Below the pieces are notes generated by a model, which made no database searches, was not told the origin of the DNA, and was given only the letters and a program-made list of their open reading frames with translations. Both the position numbers and the translations under genes were made by a program. A DNA stretch of 64,000 nucleotides from assembly GCA_016717225.1 (NCBI GenBank), contig JADKGB010000002.1, positions 310,001-374,000 on the forward strand, given 5' to 3'. Below are positions 1 through 9,034 of the stretch, piece by piece (the stretch's first letter is position 1; each line of letters begins with the position of its first letter). The stretch is from Flavobacteriales bacterium. GTDB lineage: Bacteria; Bacteroidota; Bacteroidia; Flavobacteriales_F; PHOS-HE28.

Positions 1-1
1 T

Positions 2-280
2 CCATTGGAAAGTGTCGGTATGAAGGGCGAGTTCATCTATCCTATTCCGACCATTCGTTCAACAGCCATGTTGATACCCGACACCATATCACTGGCTTCA
101 GCCCCATCTGTATACAGATCCTCCATGCTGAGCCTTCGTACACGGCCACTTCAGACCCGACTCGAATCACCATCTGGTATCGACTTGAACGTCCGGTACA
201 TGCTTCAATTGGAGGCCTCTGGATCCGATCTAACAGTGTACGGCGACATATACTCGGAGCGCTTCAGGCAGACCGCTTGA
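2..280 (+). CDS. C-terminal end of an unidentified protein entering the window
   Basis: The frame is open from the first bases of the window to a TGA at 278-280, with no in-frame stop upstream, so it may be the tail of a gene that begins outside. The last third (around residues 55-91) has alternating hydrophobic and polar residues like the beta-rich end of a secreted protein. I recognise no family. A TTG or an internal ATG at about residue 6 could also start a short protein, and a chance open frame cannot be excluded. Confidence 0.3.
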   Translation, partial: PLESVGMKGEFIYPIPTIRSTAMLIPDTISLASAPSVYRSSMLSLRTRPLQTRLESPSGIDLNVRYMLQLEASGSDLTVYGDIYSERFRQTA

Positions 281-325
281 ACTGTGTCGGAAACACGGGA
301 GGCCTTCTTCCCGTAGAAGCGGGCA

Positions 326-2437
326 ATGAAACTCCTGCTTCTTGGTATCGCTTTAGCGATAACACCTGCTTCTTATCCGCAAAACGGTCTCAACGCAGTA
401 CCCTCGAGATCTTCTCAGCCAATAGGTAAGTACGTTCATGTGTTGGCCGATCCAGGAGGCTTGATGAAAATGCAAGATGCGTTTTCAAATGAGCACTATT
501 CGACACCAAACGCAGACGTACCGAACCTCGGCTCTTCAACAGGCGCATATTGGCTCAAGTTCAACGTTGAGAACAATTCATCTGAACCATCACTCATTGT
601 CCATTTACCGCACCCCGAACTGGACGAATTGGACCTGTACTTGGTCACCGAAAGCGGTTCTTCCCATTTAGCCTCGGTTGGGCAAAGCCGCACGAAAGCT
701 TGGCGCTCGGATGACTTGCAAGAATTCGCATTCAGCCTGCCGATAGAAGTTGGAAGAACGGCAACTGTTCTCCTAAGGGTCAAAAGCAACAAACAAATTC
801 AAGTTCCCATCTTATTGTCTACTCCTGCGGCGCACGGCGAACTCAAAGCTGAGCGCAATTTGCTTGTTGGGAGCTATGTCGGGGTAATGTTGGTCATGGC
901 GCTGTACAATCTCTTCGTTTTCTTCTCGATACGTGAAAGGAGCTATTTGCTCTATGTGGTCTACATAGTGCTGGTTAGCATGACACAGCTGACTTTTTTC
1001 GGATTTGGTCAATTCTACCTCTGGCCTGACTCAACTTGGCTCAGTTCGAATGCATCTATTCTCTTCACACTTGGCACTGCCTGCTCTGCAACAGAATTCA
1101 TGAAGGCATTCTTGCAAACAAAACAATTTGCTCCGCGATTGCACAAATTGATCAAGTGGTTTTATGCAGGGTTCGCGGTATGCCTGACAACCTATTTGAT
1201 GGGGGATGCTGTCACGGGCTATCAGATGGCGCAAGCAATATCAGGGATCTATGCCCTTTTCTTTCTGTTGATCGCGATCAATATCTCCCTACAGGGTTCT
1301 CGACAGGGCAGGTATTTCCTTCTAGCCTGGTCGCTATTCCTTGCTGGAACGGTCGTCTTTGTCTTGAAAGACACTGGCGTGCTTCCTTACAACATGTTCA
1401 CTGTCTACACCATGCCGCTCGGGTCTGCGGTAGAAGGCGTATTGCTGAGTTTTGCTCTTGCCGACCGCATAAACATCCTTCGCAAAGAGAAAGAACGCTC
1501 ACAAGCCGAAGCCTTGGCGAGCTCAATGGAGAACGAGCGCATGGTTCGAGACCAGAACGTGACACTCGAACACATGGTCACCGAACGTACCCACCAATTG
1601 CAAGACAGTTTGACGTATCTGAAGCAGACGCAGAGCCAACTGGTTGAAGCGGAGAAGATGTCGTCGCTCGGTCAACTGACAGCTGGCATTGCGCACGAGA
1701 TCAACAACCCGATCAATTTCATCAAGAGCAACATACCGCCACTCAAGCGGGACTTGGCCGATGTAATGGAAGTGCTCGCAGCTTATCGAGCTGGAGGGGC
1801 GCCACGCACGGTAGCCGAACTGGAAGAGCGCCTTGGGCTTGATGTCACGATCATCGAAGTAGGAAAGATCCTGCAGAGCATGGAGGTGGGTGCCAATCGA
1901 ACAGCTGAGATCGTAAGTGGCTTGCGCACGTTCAGCCGATTGGATGAAGGCGATATGAAGTACACGGACATCAACGACGGCATACGCAGCACATTGGACC
2001 TGCTCACGCTCCAACTGAAGGACCGGATCAACGTGGAACTCGATATGCGCGCCAATGAATCCGTAGAGTGCTTACCTGGCAAAATGAACCAGGTGTTCAT
2101 GAACCTTTTGAGCAACGCCATTCACGCTGTAAACGAAAGGCACGGAGACAAGGGAGGGCGTATTTCCGTAGTTACCGAGCAACTGAATGACCATTTGATC
2201 GTGACTATAACGGATAATGGCATCGGCATGAACGAAGCCACACGAGCACGTGTTTTCGAACCCTTCTTCACCACGAAAGCCGTGGGCGATGGAACTGGTT
2301 TGGGTCTTTCGATCGTGCATAGCATCATCGAAAAGCACAACGGCCGTATCGAGGTGGATAGCATTCAAGGTCAAGGCACTGAATTCCGGGTGATCCTGCC
2401 CAACAGCCAGCCACAGCAACTAGCCCTCCGCGCATGA
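326..2437 (+). CDS. 7TMR-DISM membrane sensor histidine kinase
   Basis: Inner-membrane sensor kinase of 703 residues. A signal peptide (about 1-19) is followed by an extracellular beta-sandwich like 7TMR-DISMED2 (about 35-165), seven membrane segments (about 180-385), a coiled coil (about 390-445) and a cytoplasmic kinase. The phosphoacceptor H box is visible as GIAHEINNPINF near residue 455. The ATPase boxes follow: N box LLSNAIHAV near 590, DNGIGMN near 630 and GTGLGLSI near 655. The family senses extracellular ligands, here unknown. The stop overlaps the next gene's start by four bases (ATGA), so both are probably co-translated and may work in one phosphorelay. Confidence 0.9.
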   Translation: MKLLLLGIALAITPASYPQNGLNAVPSRSSQPIGKYVHVLADPGGLMKMQDAFSNEHYSTPNADVPNLGSSTGAYWLKFNVENNSSEPSLIVHLPHPELDELDLYLVTESGSSHLASVGQSRTKAWRSDDLQEFAFSLPIEVGRTATVLLRVKSNKQIQVPILLSTPAAHGELKAERNLLVGSYVGVMLVMALYNLFVFFSIRERSYLLYVVYIVLVSMTQLTFFGFGQFYLWPDSTWLSSNASILFTLGTACSATEFMKAFLQTKQFAPRLHKLIKWFYAGFAVCLTTYLMGDAVTGYQMAQAISGIYALFFLLIAINISLQGSRQGRYFLLAWSLFLAGTVVFVLKDTGVLPYNMFTVYTMPLGSAVEGVLLSFALADRINILRKEKERSQAEALASSMENERMVRDQNVTLEHMVTERTHQLQDSLTYLKQTQSQLVEAEKMSSLGQLTAGIAHEINNPINFIKSNIPPLKRDLADVMEVLAAYRAGGAPRTVAELEERLGLDVTIIEVGKILQSMEVGANRTAEIVSGLRTFSRLDEGDMKYTDINDGIRSTLDLLTLQLKDRINVELDMRANESVECLPGKMNQVFMNLLSNAIHAVNERHGDKGGRISVVTEQLNDHLIVTITDNGIGMNEATRARVFEPFFTTKAVGDGTGLGLSIVHSIIEKHNGRIEVDSIQGQGTEFRVILPNSQPQQLALRA

Positions 2438-3966
2438 TGCCAATTCCAGAACCCATAAAAGTCCTTTATGTGGACGATGAGGAAGGCAATTTGACCGCCT
2501 TTCGGGCGAACTTCCGTCGCGAGTTCGAAATACGCGTTTCCACGAGCGCCGCTGAAGGGCTTGCAATGCTCGAACAGGAGCCTGCTCATATAGTCATAAG
2601 CGATCAGCGTATGCCGCACATGAGCGGAGCGCAATTCCTGGCCGCTGTTCGCGAACGATGGCCGCGCAGTATTCGGATCATGCTCACCGGATATTCAGAT
2701 ATTGAAGCGGTGATCGATGCGGTGAACAAAGGCGGTATACATGCATACATCACCAAACCATGGGATCCGCTGGACTTGAAACTGCGCTTGGAGCAAGCCT
2801 ATGAAATGCACTCTTTGCGGGCCGAGCGCGAGCGAATGTTCCAACGGTACCGCCAGCTGTTCGACAATAGCGGGGATCCCATTGTGATCGTTGATAGTCA
2901 CGGTCGCTTCCACGAGGCCAATTCGGCGGCGGAGAAACTCATTGGCCACTCGCGTGCGGAACTTCTATCAGACAAACTCACACGATTTATCGAACGACCG
3001 GAAAGCTTGGTGAGAGCCATGCTCCACGCAAGGAGTGGCACGGCTTTCAAAAACGTCGAGATCACCATACGGAATTCACACGACAGAGTGTTGGATTGCC
3101 TGATGACAGCGACCTATCTCGGGAGAGGTGAAGACGGTTCGGCTATGTTCCAGGCCTTGATCAAGGACATCACTGACCGCAAGCAGGAGGAGCTCCGGTT
3201 GAAAAAGGTGAACAGTGAACTTGACCAACGAGTTGCCGTGCGAACGAAACAGCTACGTGAAGCGCTCGACGACCTCGGCGCCTTTTCATATTCGGTAGCA
3301 CACGATCTGCGTTCGCCGTTGAAGAGTATACGTTCACTCTCGGACCATTTGGGGGAGCTTGCGGTAGAGCGCAACGACAATGAAATGAACGAACTGAGTG
3401 GCAGGATCCATCAGGGAGCTTCACGACTGGTCGCATTGGTGGATGACCTATTGAGCTTCTCCCGAACCGATAAACAGGACATACGTATCACCACATTCGA
3501 CCTGCGCGAAGCCGCATTGGATTGTCTATCGCTCCTCGATACTTCGGAACGCCGGCTGGAGATCACCTTGCCACAGCCTGGCGATGCCATTGTTCAGGCC
3601 GATGCCTCCATGTTCCGAGTGGTACTGACCAACCTGATCTCCAACGCGCTGAAATTCACGCGCACCAAGGATCCGGGCCGAATTACGATCAACGGCACCC
3701 GTGAGGGCGAAGACGTGGTGATCTCTGTTCGCGACAATGGTGTTGGGTTCGATCCTGAGAAAGCGGCGCAACTGTTCGGCGTTTTCAAACGACTGCACAG
3801 GGCGGAGCAATTCGAAGGCACTGGTATTGGCTTGGCTATTGTGCAACGCGTGGTCCAGAAGCACGGCGGATCGTGTTGGGCTGAAGGTTCAGTGGACCAA
3901 GGAGCAACATTCTACTTGCGGATACCATTTGCAGCCAAGGAGTTATCACTGGGTCTGGCAAGCTGA
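2434..3966 (+). CDS. Receiver-PAS-histidine kinase (hybrid cytoplasmic sensor)
   Basis: Soluble 510-residue kinase. The N-terminal receiver domain (about 8-125) has the acidic pair D14/D15, a probable phosphoacceptor D57 in ISDQRMP and the conserved lysine near 108 in ITKPW. A PAS domain (about 140-250) and coiled coil follow. The kinase H box is SYSVAHDLRSPLKS, with the histidine near 290, and the ATPase domain (about 390-500) carries DNGVGFD and GTGIGLAI. There is no membrane segment. It overlaps the membrane kinase upstream, so the simplest model is that the upstream kinase phosphorylates this receiver, which then controls the second kinase. The output partner is not visible here. Confidence 0.88.
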   Translation: MMPIPEPIKVLYVDDEEGNLTAFRANFRREFEIRVSTSAAEGLAMLEQEPAHIVISDQRMPHMSGAQFLAAVRERWPRSIRIMLTGYSDIEAVIDAVNKGGIHAYITKPWDPLDLKLRLEQAYEMHSLRAERERMFQRYRQLFDNSGDPIVIVDSHGRFHEANSAAEKLIGHSRAELLSDKLTRFIERPESLVRAMLHARSGTAFKNVEITIRNSHDRVLDCLMTATYLGRGEDGSAMFQALIKDITDRKQEELRLKKVNSELDQRVAVRTKQLREALDDLGAFSYSVAHDLRSPLKSIRSLSDHLGELAVERNDNEMNELSGRIHQGASRLVALVDDLLSFSRTDKQDIRITTFDLREAALDCLSLLDTSERRLEITLPQPGDAIVQADASMFRVVLTNLISNALKFTRTKDPGRITINGTREGEDVVISVRDNGVGFDPEKAAQLFGVFKRLHRAEQFEGTGIGLAIVQRVVQKHGGSCWAEGSVDQGATFYLRIPFAAKELSLGLAS

Positions 3967-4045
3967 TCGGCCAAACCTTTTAAGCAACAATTGCGTAACA
4001 CCCCCACAGATCCCGAAAGAACGTGATCCATTCTATCTCTTCAAC

Positions 4046-4567
4046 ATGAAGAACCGTATACTCTCCATCTCTTCTCTGGTGTTCATCGCCAGTGCTACTA
4101 TGGCCCAAGGCAAACTGGTGGACAGTCGCGACCAGGCTGAAGGCTGGTACTTGCCCGTGGTCTGCGACATCACCGCCAATGGAGGAAAGACGAATAACGT
4201 TACCGTGACCCTTTTCAAGGACAACGAACAGGTAACGGAACTAGCCCCGGACAAGCACAGATCCTCGTTCCAATTGGACCTGGACATCAACAATCAATAC
4301 ACCATCCGGGTGCAAAAGGAAGGATATCGCGAAAAGCTGATCTATGTGGATACCAACTTACCGGATCAACAGGTTGAATACAAGCAATACGTCTGCCACG
4401 TGAATTTGGAACCGTTGGACAAATTCACCCATGCCGATCAGTTCTATCTGGATTTCCCCAGTTCGATCGTACGTTGGAACGACGACCTGCATGCCTTCAT
4501 ACACAACGACGAATACCTCTCCAATATCCAGTTGAAGGTAGCCTTGCTCGGCGCACAGCTGGATTGA
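4046..4567 (+). CDS. Secreted protein of unknown function
   Basis: A 173-residue protein with a clear signal peptide (MKNRILSIS to about residue 21, ending in an AMAQ-like cleavage site). The ATG at 4046 was chosen because it gives this signal; the longer open frame upstream overlaps the kinase. The mature part looks beta-rich, with a segment resembling the carbohydrate-binding or surface-protein type (INNQYTIRVQKEGY near 88-102) in which a property is expressed relative to a modelled ligand or structural unit. No named family is recognised. A strong terminator follows, so it is probably a single-gene unit. Confidence 0.7.
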   Translation: MKNRILSISSLVFIASATMAQGKLVDSRDQAEGWYLPVVCDITANGGKTNNVTVTLFKDNEQVTELAPDKHRSSFQLDLDINNQYTIRVQKEGYREKLIYVDTNLPDQQVEYKQYVCHVNLEPLDKFTHADQFYLDFPSSIVRWNDDLHAFIHNDEYLSNIQLKVALLGAQLD

Positions 4568-4615
4568 AAAATACCCCGCCCGACCGGCAACAACGAAACC
4601 GACCGGGGGCTTAGG

Positions 4616-4645
4616 CAAAGCGATCATTCAGCGATGATCGCTTTG
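4616..4645. terminator. Bidirectional terminator hairpin
   Basis: A 12-bp perfect stem (CAAAGCGATCAT with its complement) and a 6-base loop lie between two convergent genes. The A-rich and T-rich flanks of the stem suit termination from both sides, for the secreted protein on the plus strand and paaE on the minus strand. Confidence 0.75.
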
Positions 4646-4650
4646 TTCGT

Positions 4651-5733
4651 TCAATGCTGGTCGTAATCGATCACCACACGTTCGCTTCGTGGGTGGGTCT
4701 GGCAGGTAAGCACATAGCCATCGGCCACTTCTTCATCCGTAAGCGCATAGTTCATCGCCATTTCCACCTGCCCTTCGAGTACCCGGGCTTTGCACGTGCA
4801 ACAGACCGCACCCTTGCAGGCGTATGGCACATCCAGTCCAGCGTCGATCGCAACGTCAAGCACAGCATCGCCTTTGGGGCTCATGGTCAATTCATGTTCT
4901 CCACCATCCAATATCACCTTCACTCGGCTTGTTCCTTTCGCGTTCGGTGATGTTGCATGAGCGACTTCTTTCTTCCCTTCTGTGCTAACGGGGGTGTTGA
5001 ACAATTCCACGTGTATCTGCTTCTTCGGCACACCGCTCTTCTCCAACGCCTCGCTTACGTTCACCATCATCTGCTCCGGGCCGCAAATAAAAAACTCCTT
5101 GTGCATGGCGTCCGTTAGGAACCGCCCTATCAGTTGCTGCGCTTTTTCGTTTGTGATACGACCGTTGAAAAGCTGATCCTCATCAACGCCTTTGCTCAGG
5201 ATGTGGTGAACATCCAAACGGCCCGGGTAGTGGTCCTTCAGCTCGGCCAGGCGTTGTCGGAAAATGATCCGAGCGGATTCCGTATTGCCGAAAAAGAGCG
5301 TGAACCGGCTCTTCGGTTCGACGCGCAACGCAGTTACCAGAATACTGAGGATCGGCGTAATACCGCTTCCGGCAGCAAAAGCCACGTAATGGTGCGCTTG
5401 TGAATGATCAAGGGCTGTGTGGAAATTCCCCATCGGTGTCATCACCTCCAACTTCATTCCGGGCTTGAGCTTCTCAACGAGCTGGGTACTGGCACGCCCA
5501 CCGGGTACTTTCTTCACCGCGATACGTACGAGATCCTCCTCCAGCGGGCTGCTACAGATGCTATAACTCCGGCGCAGTTCTTCATTGTTCACCGAAAGCT
5601 TCAACGTAAGGTATTGGCCATGGATGAATTTGAAATCGGCTCTCAGTTCAGCGGGGATCTTCAACCCGACCACGATGCAATCAGCCGTCTCCTGGTGAAC
5701 ATCTGAAACTTCGAGCGAGTGGAATCGGGCCAT
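4651..5733 (-). CDS. paaE: Phenylacetyl-CoA epoxidase reductase subunit PaaE
   Basis: Reductase of 360 residues that moves electrons from NAD(P)H through FAD and a [2Fe-2S] cluster to the PaaABC epoxidase during aerobic phenylacetate breakdown. Visible are the FAD-binding RRSYSICS motif, the nucleotide-binding AAGSGITPILS, and a C-terminal plant-type ferredoxin with CKGAVCCTCKA plus a later cysteine. The start at 5733 (MARFHSLEV) aligns with the known PaaE N-terminus; the frame extends upstream to 5826, but this would run toward the divergent paaA. Unlike the common paaABCDE order, this gene is divergent from paaABCD, sharing a roughly 160-base intergenic region with it. Confidence 0.93.
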   Translation of the reverse strand: MARFHSLEVSDVHQETADCIVVGLKIPAELRADFKFIHGQYLTLKLSVNNEELRRSYSICSSPLEEDLVRIAVKKVPGGRASTQLVEKLKPGMKLEVMTPMGNFHTALDHSQAHHYVAFAAGSGITPILSILVTALRVEPKSRFTLFFGNTESARIIFRQRLAELKDHYPGRLDVHHILSKGVDEDQLFNGRITNEKAQQLIGRFLTDAMHKEFFICGPEQMMVNVSEALEKSGVPKKQIHVELFNTPVSTEGKKEVAHATSPNAKGTSRVKVILDGGEHELTMSPKGDAVLDVAIDAGLDVPYACKGAVCCTCKARVLEGQVEMAMNYALTDEEVADGYVLTCQTHPRSERVVIDYDQH

Positions 5734-5892
5734 GCGTGCAGGTGCTAAGGTCATAGAGGCGGCGAAAATAGGCGGGGTTGCCCTCTGAAAAGAAGTATGA
5801 ACTCTCCGGGCTTGTTCTTTGTTCACTACCTGATGATTATCAACGAAAGACCGACCGCCTACCCTATTTTCGCCAACATCAAAACCGTTGCG

Positions 5893-6831
5893 ATGGAGGA
5901 TCTGAAGCTGGAAGAACTATTTCAGGCCAAAGTGGATGCTGAACTGAAGATCGAACCAAAGGATTGGATGCCGGAGAAATACCGGAAAACCCTGATCCGC
6001 CAGATCAGCCAGCACGCGCATAGCGAAGTGGTTGGCATGCTGCCCGAGGGAAATTGGATCACGCGCGCTCCAAGTTTGCGTCGCAAAGCCATTCTACTGG
6101 CCAAGGTGCAGGATGAAGCTGGTCATGGACTATATCTCTACAGCGCTTGTGAAACGCTGGGTGCCACACGCGAAAAAACTGTGGAGGACCTGAACAGCGG
6201 CAAGGCCAAGTACAGTAGTATCTTCAATTATCCAACACTTACATGGGCTGATATTGGGGCCGTCGGCTGGCTCGTTGATGGCGCGGCCATCATGAACCAG
6301 GTCATGCTCTGCCGAACAAGCTACGGACCATACGCCCGGGCCATGGTGCGTATCTGCAAGGAAGAGAGTTTCCATCAGCGGCAGGGCTACGAGATCATGA
6401 GCGTATTGGCGAAAGGAACCCCGGAGCAAAAAGAGATGGCGCAAGACTCGCTGAACCGCTGGTGGTGGCCGAGTCTGATGATGTTCGGCCCGAGTGATGC
6501 CAACAGTACAAACAGTGCTGACAGCATGAAGTGGAAGATCAAGCGCCAGAGCAATGACGAGTTGCGGCAGACCTTCATCGACCGCACGGTTCAACAAGCG
6601 GAGATCCTCGGACTTACGATCCCGGATGCGAAGCTGAAGTGGAACGAGGACACCAAGCATTACGAATGGGGCGACATCGACTGGGCCGAATTCAACAATG
6701 TGGTGGCAGGGAATGGACCGTGCAACAAAGAGCGTTTGGTTGCCCGCAACAAGGCGCACGACGAAGGTGCCTGGGTTCGTGAAGCGGCCATGGCGTACGC
6801 TGGCAAGCAGGCAAAGAGAAAAGCAGCATAA
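5893..6831 (+). CDS. paaA: Phenylacetyl-CoA 1,2-epoxidase catalytic subunit PaaA
   Basis: Catalytic di-iron subunit of 312 residues, close to the usual length. It inserts one oxygen atom into the ring of phenylacetyl-CoA. Iron-ligand regions are clear: the QDEAGHG motif near residue 75 and the EESFHQRQG motif near 160. The sequence is near-identical in pattern to proteobacterial PaaA (KTLIRQI, MLPEGNWITRAP). The start at 5893 (MEDLKLEEL) fits the family; the in-frame extension to 5797 adds an unrelated tail. It heads paaABCD, with paaB 19 bases downstream. Confidence 0.96.
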   Translation: MEDLKLEELFQAKVDAELKIEPKDWMPEKYRKTLIRQISQHAHSEVVGMLPEGNWITRAPSLRRKAILLAKVQDEAGHGLYLYSACETLGATREKTVEDLNSGKAKYSSIFNYPTLTWADIGAVGWLVDGAAIMNQVMLCRTSYGPYARAMVRICKEESFHQRQGYEIMSVLAKGTPEQKEMAQDSLNRWWWPSLMMFGPSDANSTNSADSMKWKIKRQSNDELRQTFIDRTVQQAEILGLTIPDAKLKWNEDTKHYEWGDIDWAEFNNVVAGNGPCNKERLVARNKAHDEGAWVREAAMAYAGKQAKRKAA

Positions 6832-6850
6832 AATTGATCGCCCACCCGCG

Positions 6851-7147
6851 ATGAGCAACACGAACGAGAACAACTGGCCTCTTTGGGAGGTTTTTATCCA
6901 AAGCAAACGTGGGTTGGACCACAAGCATGTAGGCAGCTTGCATGCTGCGGATGCTCAAATGGCCATCGAAAACGCGCGCGACGTCTACACGCGCAGACAG
7001 GAAGGCCAGAGCATTTGGGTAGTACCTGCTGCAGCCATCAGTGCGAGCCAGCCGGATGATGCCGCTATGCTCTTCGATCCTGCGGACGACAAGACCTATC
7101 GACATCCTACCTTCTACATAATGCCGGAAGGAGCCAAATACATTTGA
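6851..7147 (+). CDS. paaB: Phenylacetyl-CoA epoxidase subunit PaaB
   Basis: Small 98-residue subunit that bridges PaaAC heterodimers in the epoxidase complex. The family signature is clear: WPLWEVFIQSKRGLDHKHVGSL at the N-terminus and the ENARDVYTRR segment. The ATG at 6851 gives the normal family length; the open frame upstream overlaps paaA and is a shadow. It lies between paaA and paaC in the expected order. Confidence 0.95.
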   Translation: MSNTNENNWPLWEVFIQSKRGLDHKHVGSLHAADAQMAIENARDVYTRRQEGQSIWVVPAAAISASQPDDAAMLFDPADDKTYRHPTFYIMPEGAKYI

Positions 7148-7185
7148 AGGAGAACGCGTTGGCTAGCGGACCAGGCCCCAATTCA

Positions 7186-7944
7186 ATGACCATTCAAGAA
7201 GCACTCTTCACGTATTGCCTTCGCCGAGGCGACGACAACCTGATCCTTAGCCATCGCCTGGGCGAATGGTGCGGACATGGCCCACAATTGGAGGAAGACA
7301 TCGCCTTGACCAATCGAGCATTGGATCTTATCGGCCAAGCCCGCAACTACCTCCAATACGCAGGTCAGGTGGAAGGAAAAGGGCGCTCGGAAGATGATCT
7401 GGCATACTTGCGCAATGAGCGGCAATACACCAACGTAAAACTGGTGGAACAGCCCAACGGTGACTATGCCCATACAATGGTGCGGAGTTTCCTCTTCGAT
7501 GCTTGGCATCTCCCGCTGCAACAAGCCCTCACAAGGAGCAAGGACGACCAACTCGCAGCAATAGCATCGAAAGCAGTAAAAGAGATAGCCTATCATCTCA
7601 AGACCAGCGGCGATTGGATGATCCGTTTCGGCGATGGCACAGCGGAAAGCCATCAACGCGCACAAAGGGCTTTGGATGACCTCTGGACGTTCAGCGGAGA
7701 GTTGTTCGCAACAGATGATGTAGAGGCTGTCCTATTCGCTGCAGGGATCGCTCCGGACATGGCTGCGGTGAAGAGCGCATTTGATTCGACCGTGCAGAGT
7801 GTGCTCACGGAAGCCACATTGAAGCGACCAATGGACGCCTATATGGCTACTGGCGGAAGACAGGGGAAACACAGCGAGCACTTGGGCTTCATGCTTGCCG
7901 AGATGCAATATCTGCAGCGCGCATACCCCGGTGCAATTTGGTAG
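7186..7944 (+). CDS. paaC: Phenylacetyl-CoA epoxidase structural subunit PaaC
   Basis: Structural partner of PaaA, a ferritin-like subunit of 252 residues without full iron ligands. Family patterns include LGEWCGHGPQLEEDIALTN near residue 25 and KEIAYHLKTSGDWMIRFGDGT near 125. The ATG at 7186 gives the usual length. The frame is open from a TTG at 7144, and a TTG at 7159 sits about 7 bases after an AAGGAG stretch, so a start nine residues longer is possible. It is third in the paaABCD run. Confidence 0.94.
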   Translation: MTIQEALFTYCLRRGDDNLILSHRLGEWCGHGPQLEEDIALTNRALDLIGQARNYLQYAGQVEGKGRSEDDLAYLRNERQYTNVKLVEQPNGDYAHTMVRSFLFDAWHLPLQQALTRSKDDQLAAIASKAVKEIAYHLKTSGDWMIRFGDGTAESHQRAQRALDDLWTFSGELFATDDVEAVLFAAGIAPDMAAVKSAFDSTVQSVLTEATLKRPMDAYMATGGRQGKHSEHLGFMLAEMQYLQRAYPGAIW

Positions 7945-7977
7945 TAGCCGGGTGCATGAGCCCCTTATCGTGATGAC

Positions 7978-8472
7978 ATGATCAATACGCCCATTACCAA
8001 AGAGGGCATCTATGATCTGCTCGAAGCAGTGAAGGATCCTGAAGTGCCTGTGATCAGTGTCCGGGAGCTTGGGGTATTGCGCGATGTACAAGTGATCGAT
8101 CAGCGGGTGATCGTTACGATCACACCTACGTATACTGGCTGCCCAGCAATGGACGTCATGAAGGAGGACATTGAGAAAGAACTGCGCAATGCAGGCATCC
8201 CTGACTTCGAAGTGAAACAGATCCTCTCCCCTGCTTGGACCACCGACTGGATCAGCGAAGAAGGCAAACGTAAATTGAAGGCCTATGGCATAGCGCCACC
8301 CGAAAAGACCGCTGACATCCGTGCGCTCAAAGGAGAAGCGCCAGTAGTTGAATGCCCTCAGTGCGGATCGAAAGACACAGTGATGGTGAGCGCATTCGGC
8401 TCAACGGCGTGCAAGGCTCTGTGGAAGTGCAAGAACTGCCTGGAGCCGTTCGATCAGTTCAAGTGCTTGTAG
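7978..8472 (+). CDS. paaD: Phenylacetate degradation protein PaaD (MIP18/DUF59 type)
   Basis: Protein of 164 residues needed for the epoxidase complex, probably in maturation of its metal centre. The N-terminal MIP18-like domain contains VKDPEVPVIS and the TGCPAMD motif near residue 60. The C-terminal part has a zinc-binding pattern, CPQCGS followed by CKNC and a final cysteine. It ends the plus-strand paa group; no paaG, paaZ, paaK or paaJ is in the window, so the rest of the pathway lies elsewhere. Confidence 0.94.
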   Translation: MINTPITKEGIYDLLEAVKDPEVPVISVRELGVLRDVQVIDQRVIVTITPTYTGCPAMDVMKEDIEKELRNAGIPDFEVKQILSPAWTTDWISEEGKRKLKAYGIAPPEKTADIRALKGEAPVVECPQCGSKDTVMVSAFGSTACKALWKCKNCLEPFDQFKCL

Positions 8473-8525
8473 CCCCTCGGCGTTGATGGATCTAGCGCGG
8501 ATGATCCACGTCGGCGCGGATCCGC

Positions 8526-8876
8526 TTAGTGATCCATCTCATCCAAATGCATACGGTGCAGGAACCGGTGAACCATTGGTGTAAGGATAACGGCCACTGT
8601 TGTGAGCAACGCGATCCCACTGTACAGGGCATAGAACGACGCGAACCACTTGGCGGTGTCATTCGGCAATGGATCAACCGGCCCCATGCCGCCAAGTATC
8701 ATGCTCGCGTTCAAGAACGCGTCCACCAAGCGCAAATGCGCGAAGTGCATATAGCCCCACGTTCCAATAGCCAGACTGAACCCTACGAAAGCAAATGCTG
8801 CCGTCAGGAATTTCAACTGCCGCAGCGCGAACAAACGCGGATGTGCAAGCGGTTGTTTATGGTGTTCCAATTTCAT
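8526..8876 (-). CDS. Small pore-like inner-membrane protein
   Basis: A 116-residue protein with hydrophobic segments at about residues 27-45 and 80-103, separated by NASMILGGMGPVDPL (about 56-70). This middle stretch resembles the re-entrant pore region of two-segment potassium channels, though the strict TVGYG filter is absent. The C-terminus is histidine-rich (HRFLHRMHLDEMDH). I recall it as a widespread conserved hypothetical protein, not a characterised channel. It is convergent with paaD and divergent from a Kef-type antiporter gene, a context that suits ion handling. Channel function is inference. Confidence 0.7.
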   Translation of the reverse strand: MKLEHHKQPLAHPRLFALRQLKFLTAAFAFVGFSLAIGTWGYMHFAHLRLVDAFLNASMILGGMGPVDPLPNDTAKWFASFYALYSGIALLTTVAVILTPMVHRFLHRMHLDEMDH

Positions 8877-9034
8877 GTACTGTACGCCACTGCGCTTAAA
8901 GGCGAAGGCGTGGCTGTGAAGCTAATCGTCGATCAACAGCAGGTGGTTGACCAACGCATAGACCACATGTTATTGAAGGCGCATCACAAGGGCAACTTCG
9001 CCCGCCTGGGGCCGTGGTTTTCAAAAAATAACCA

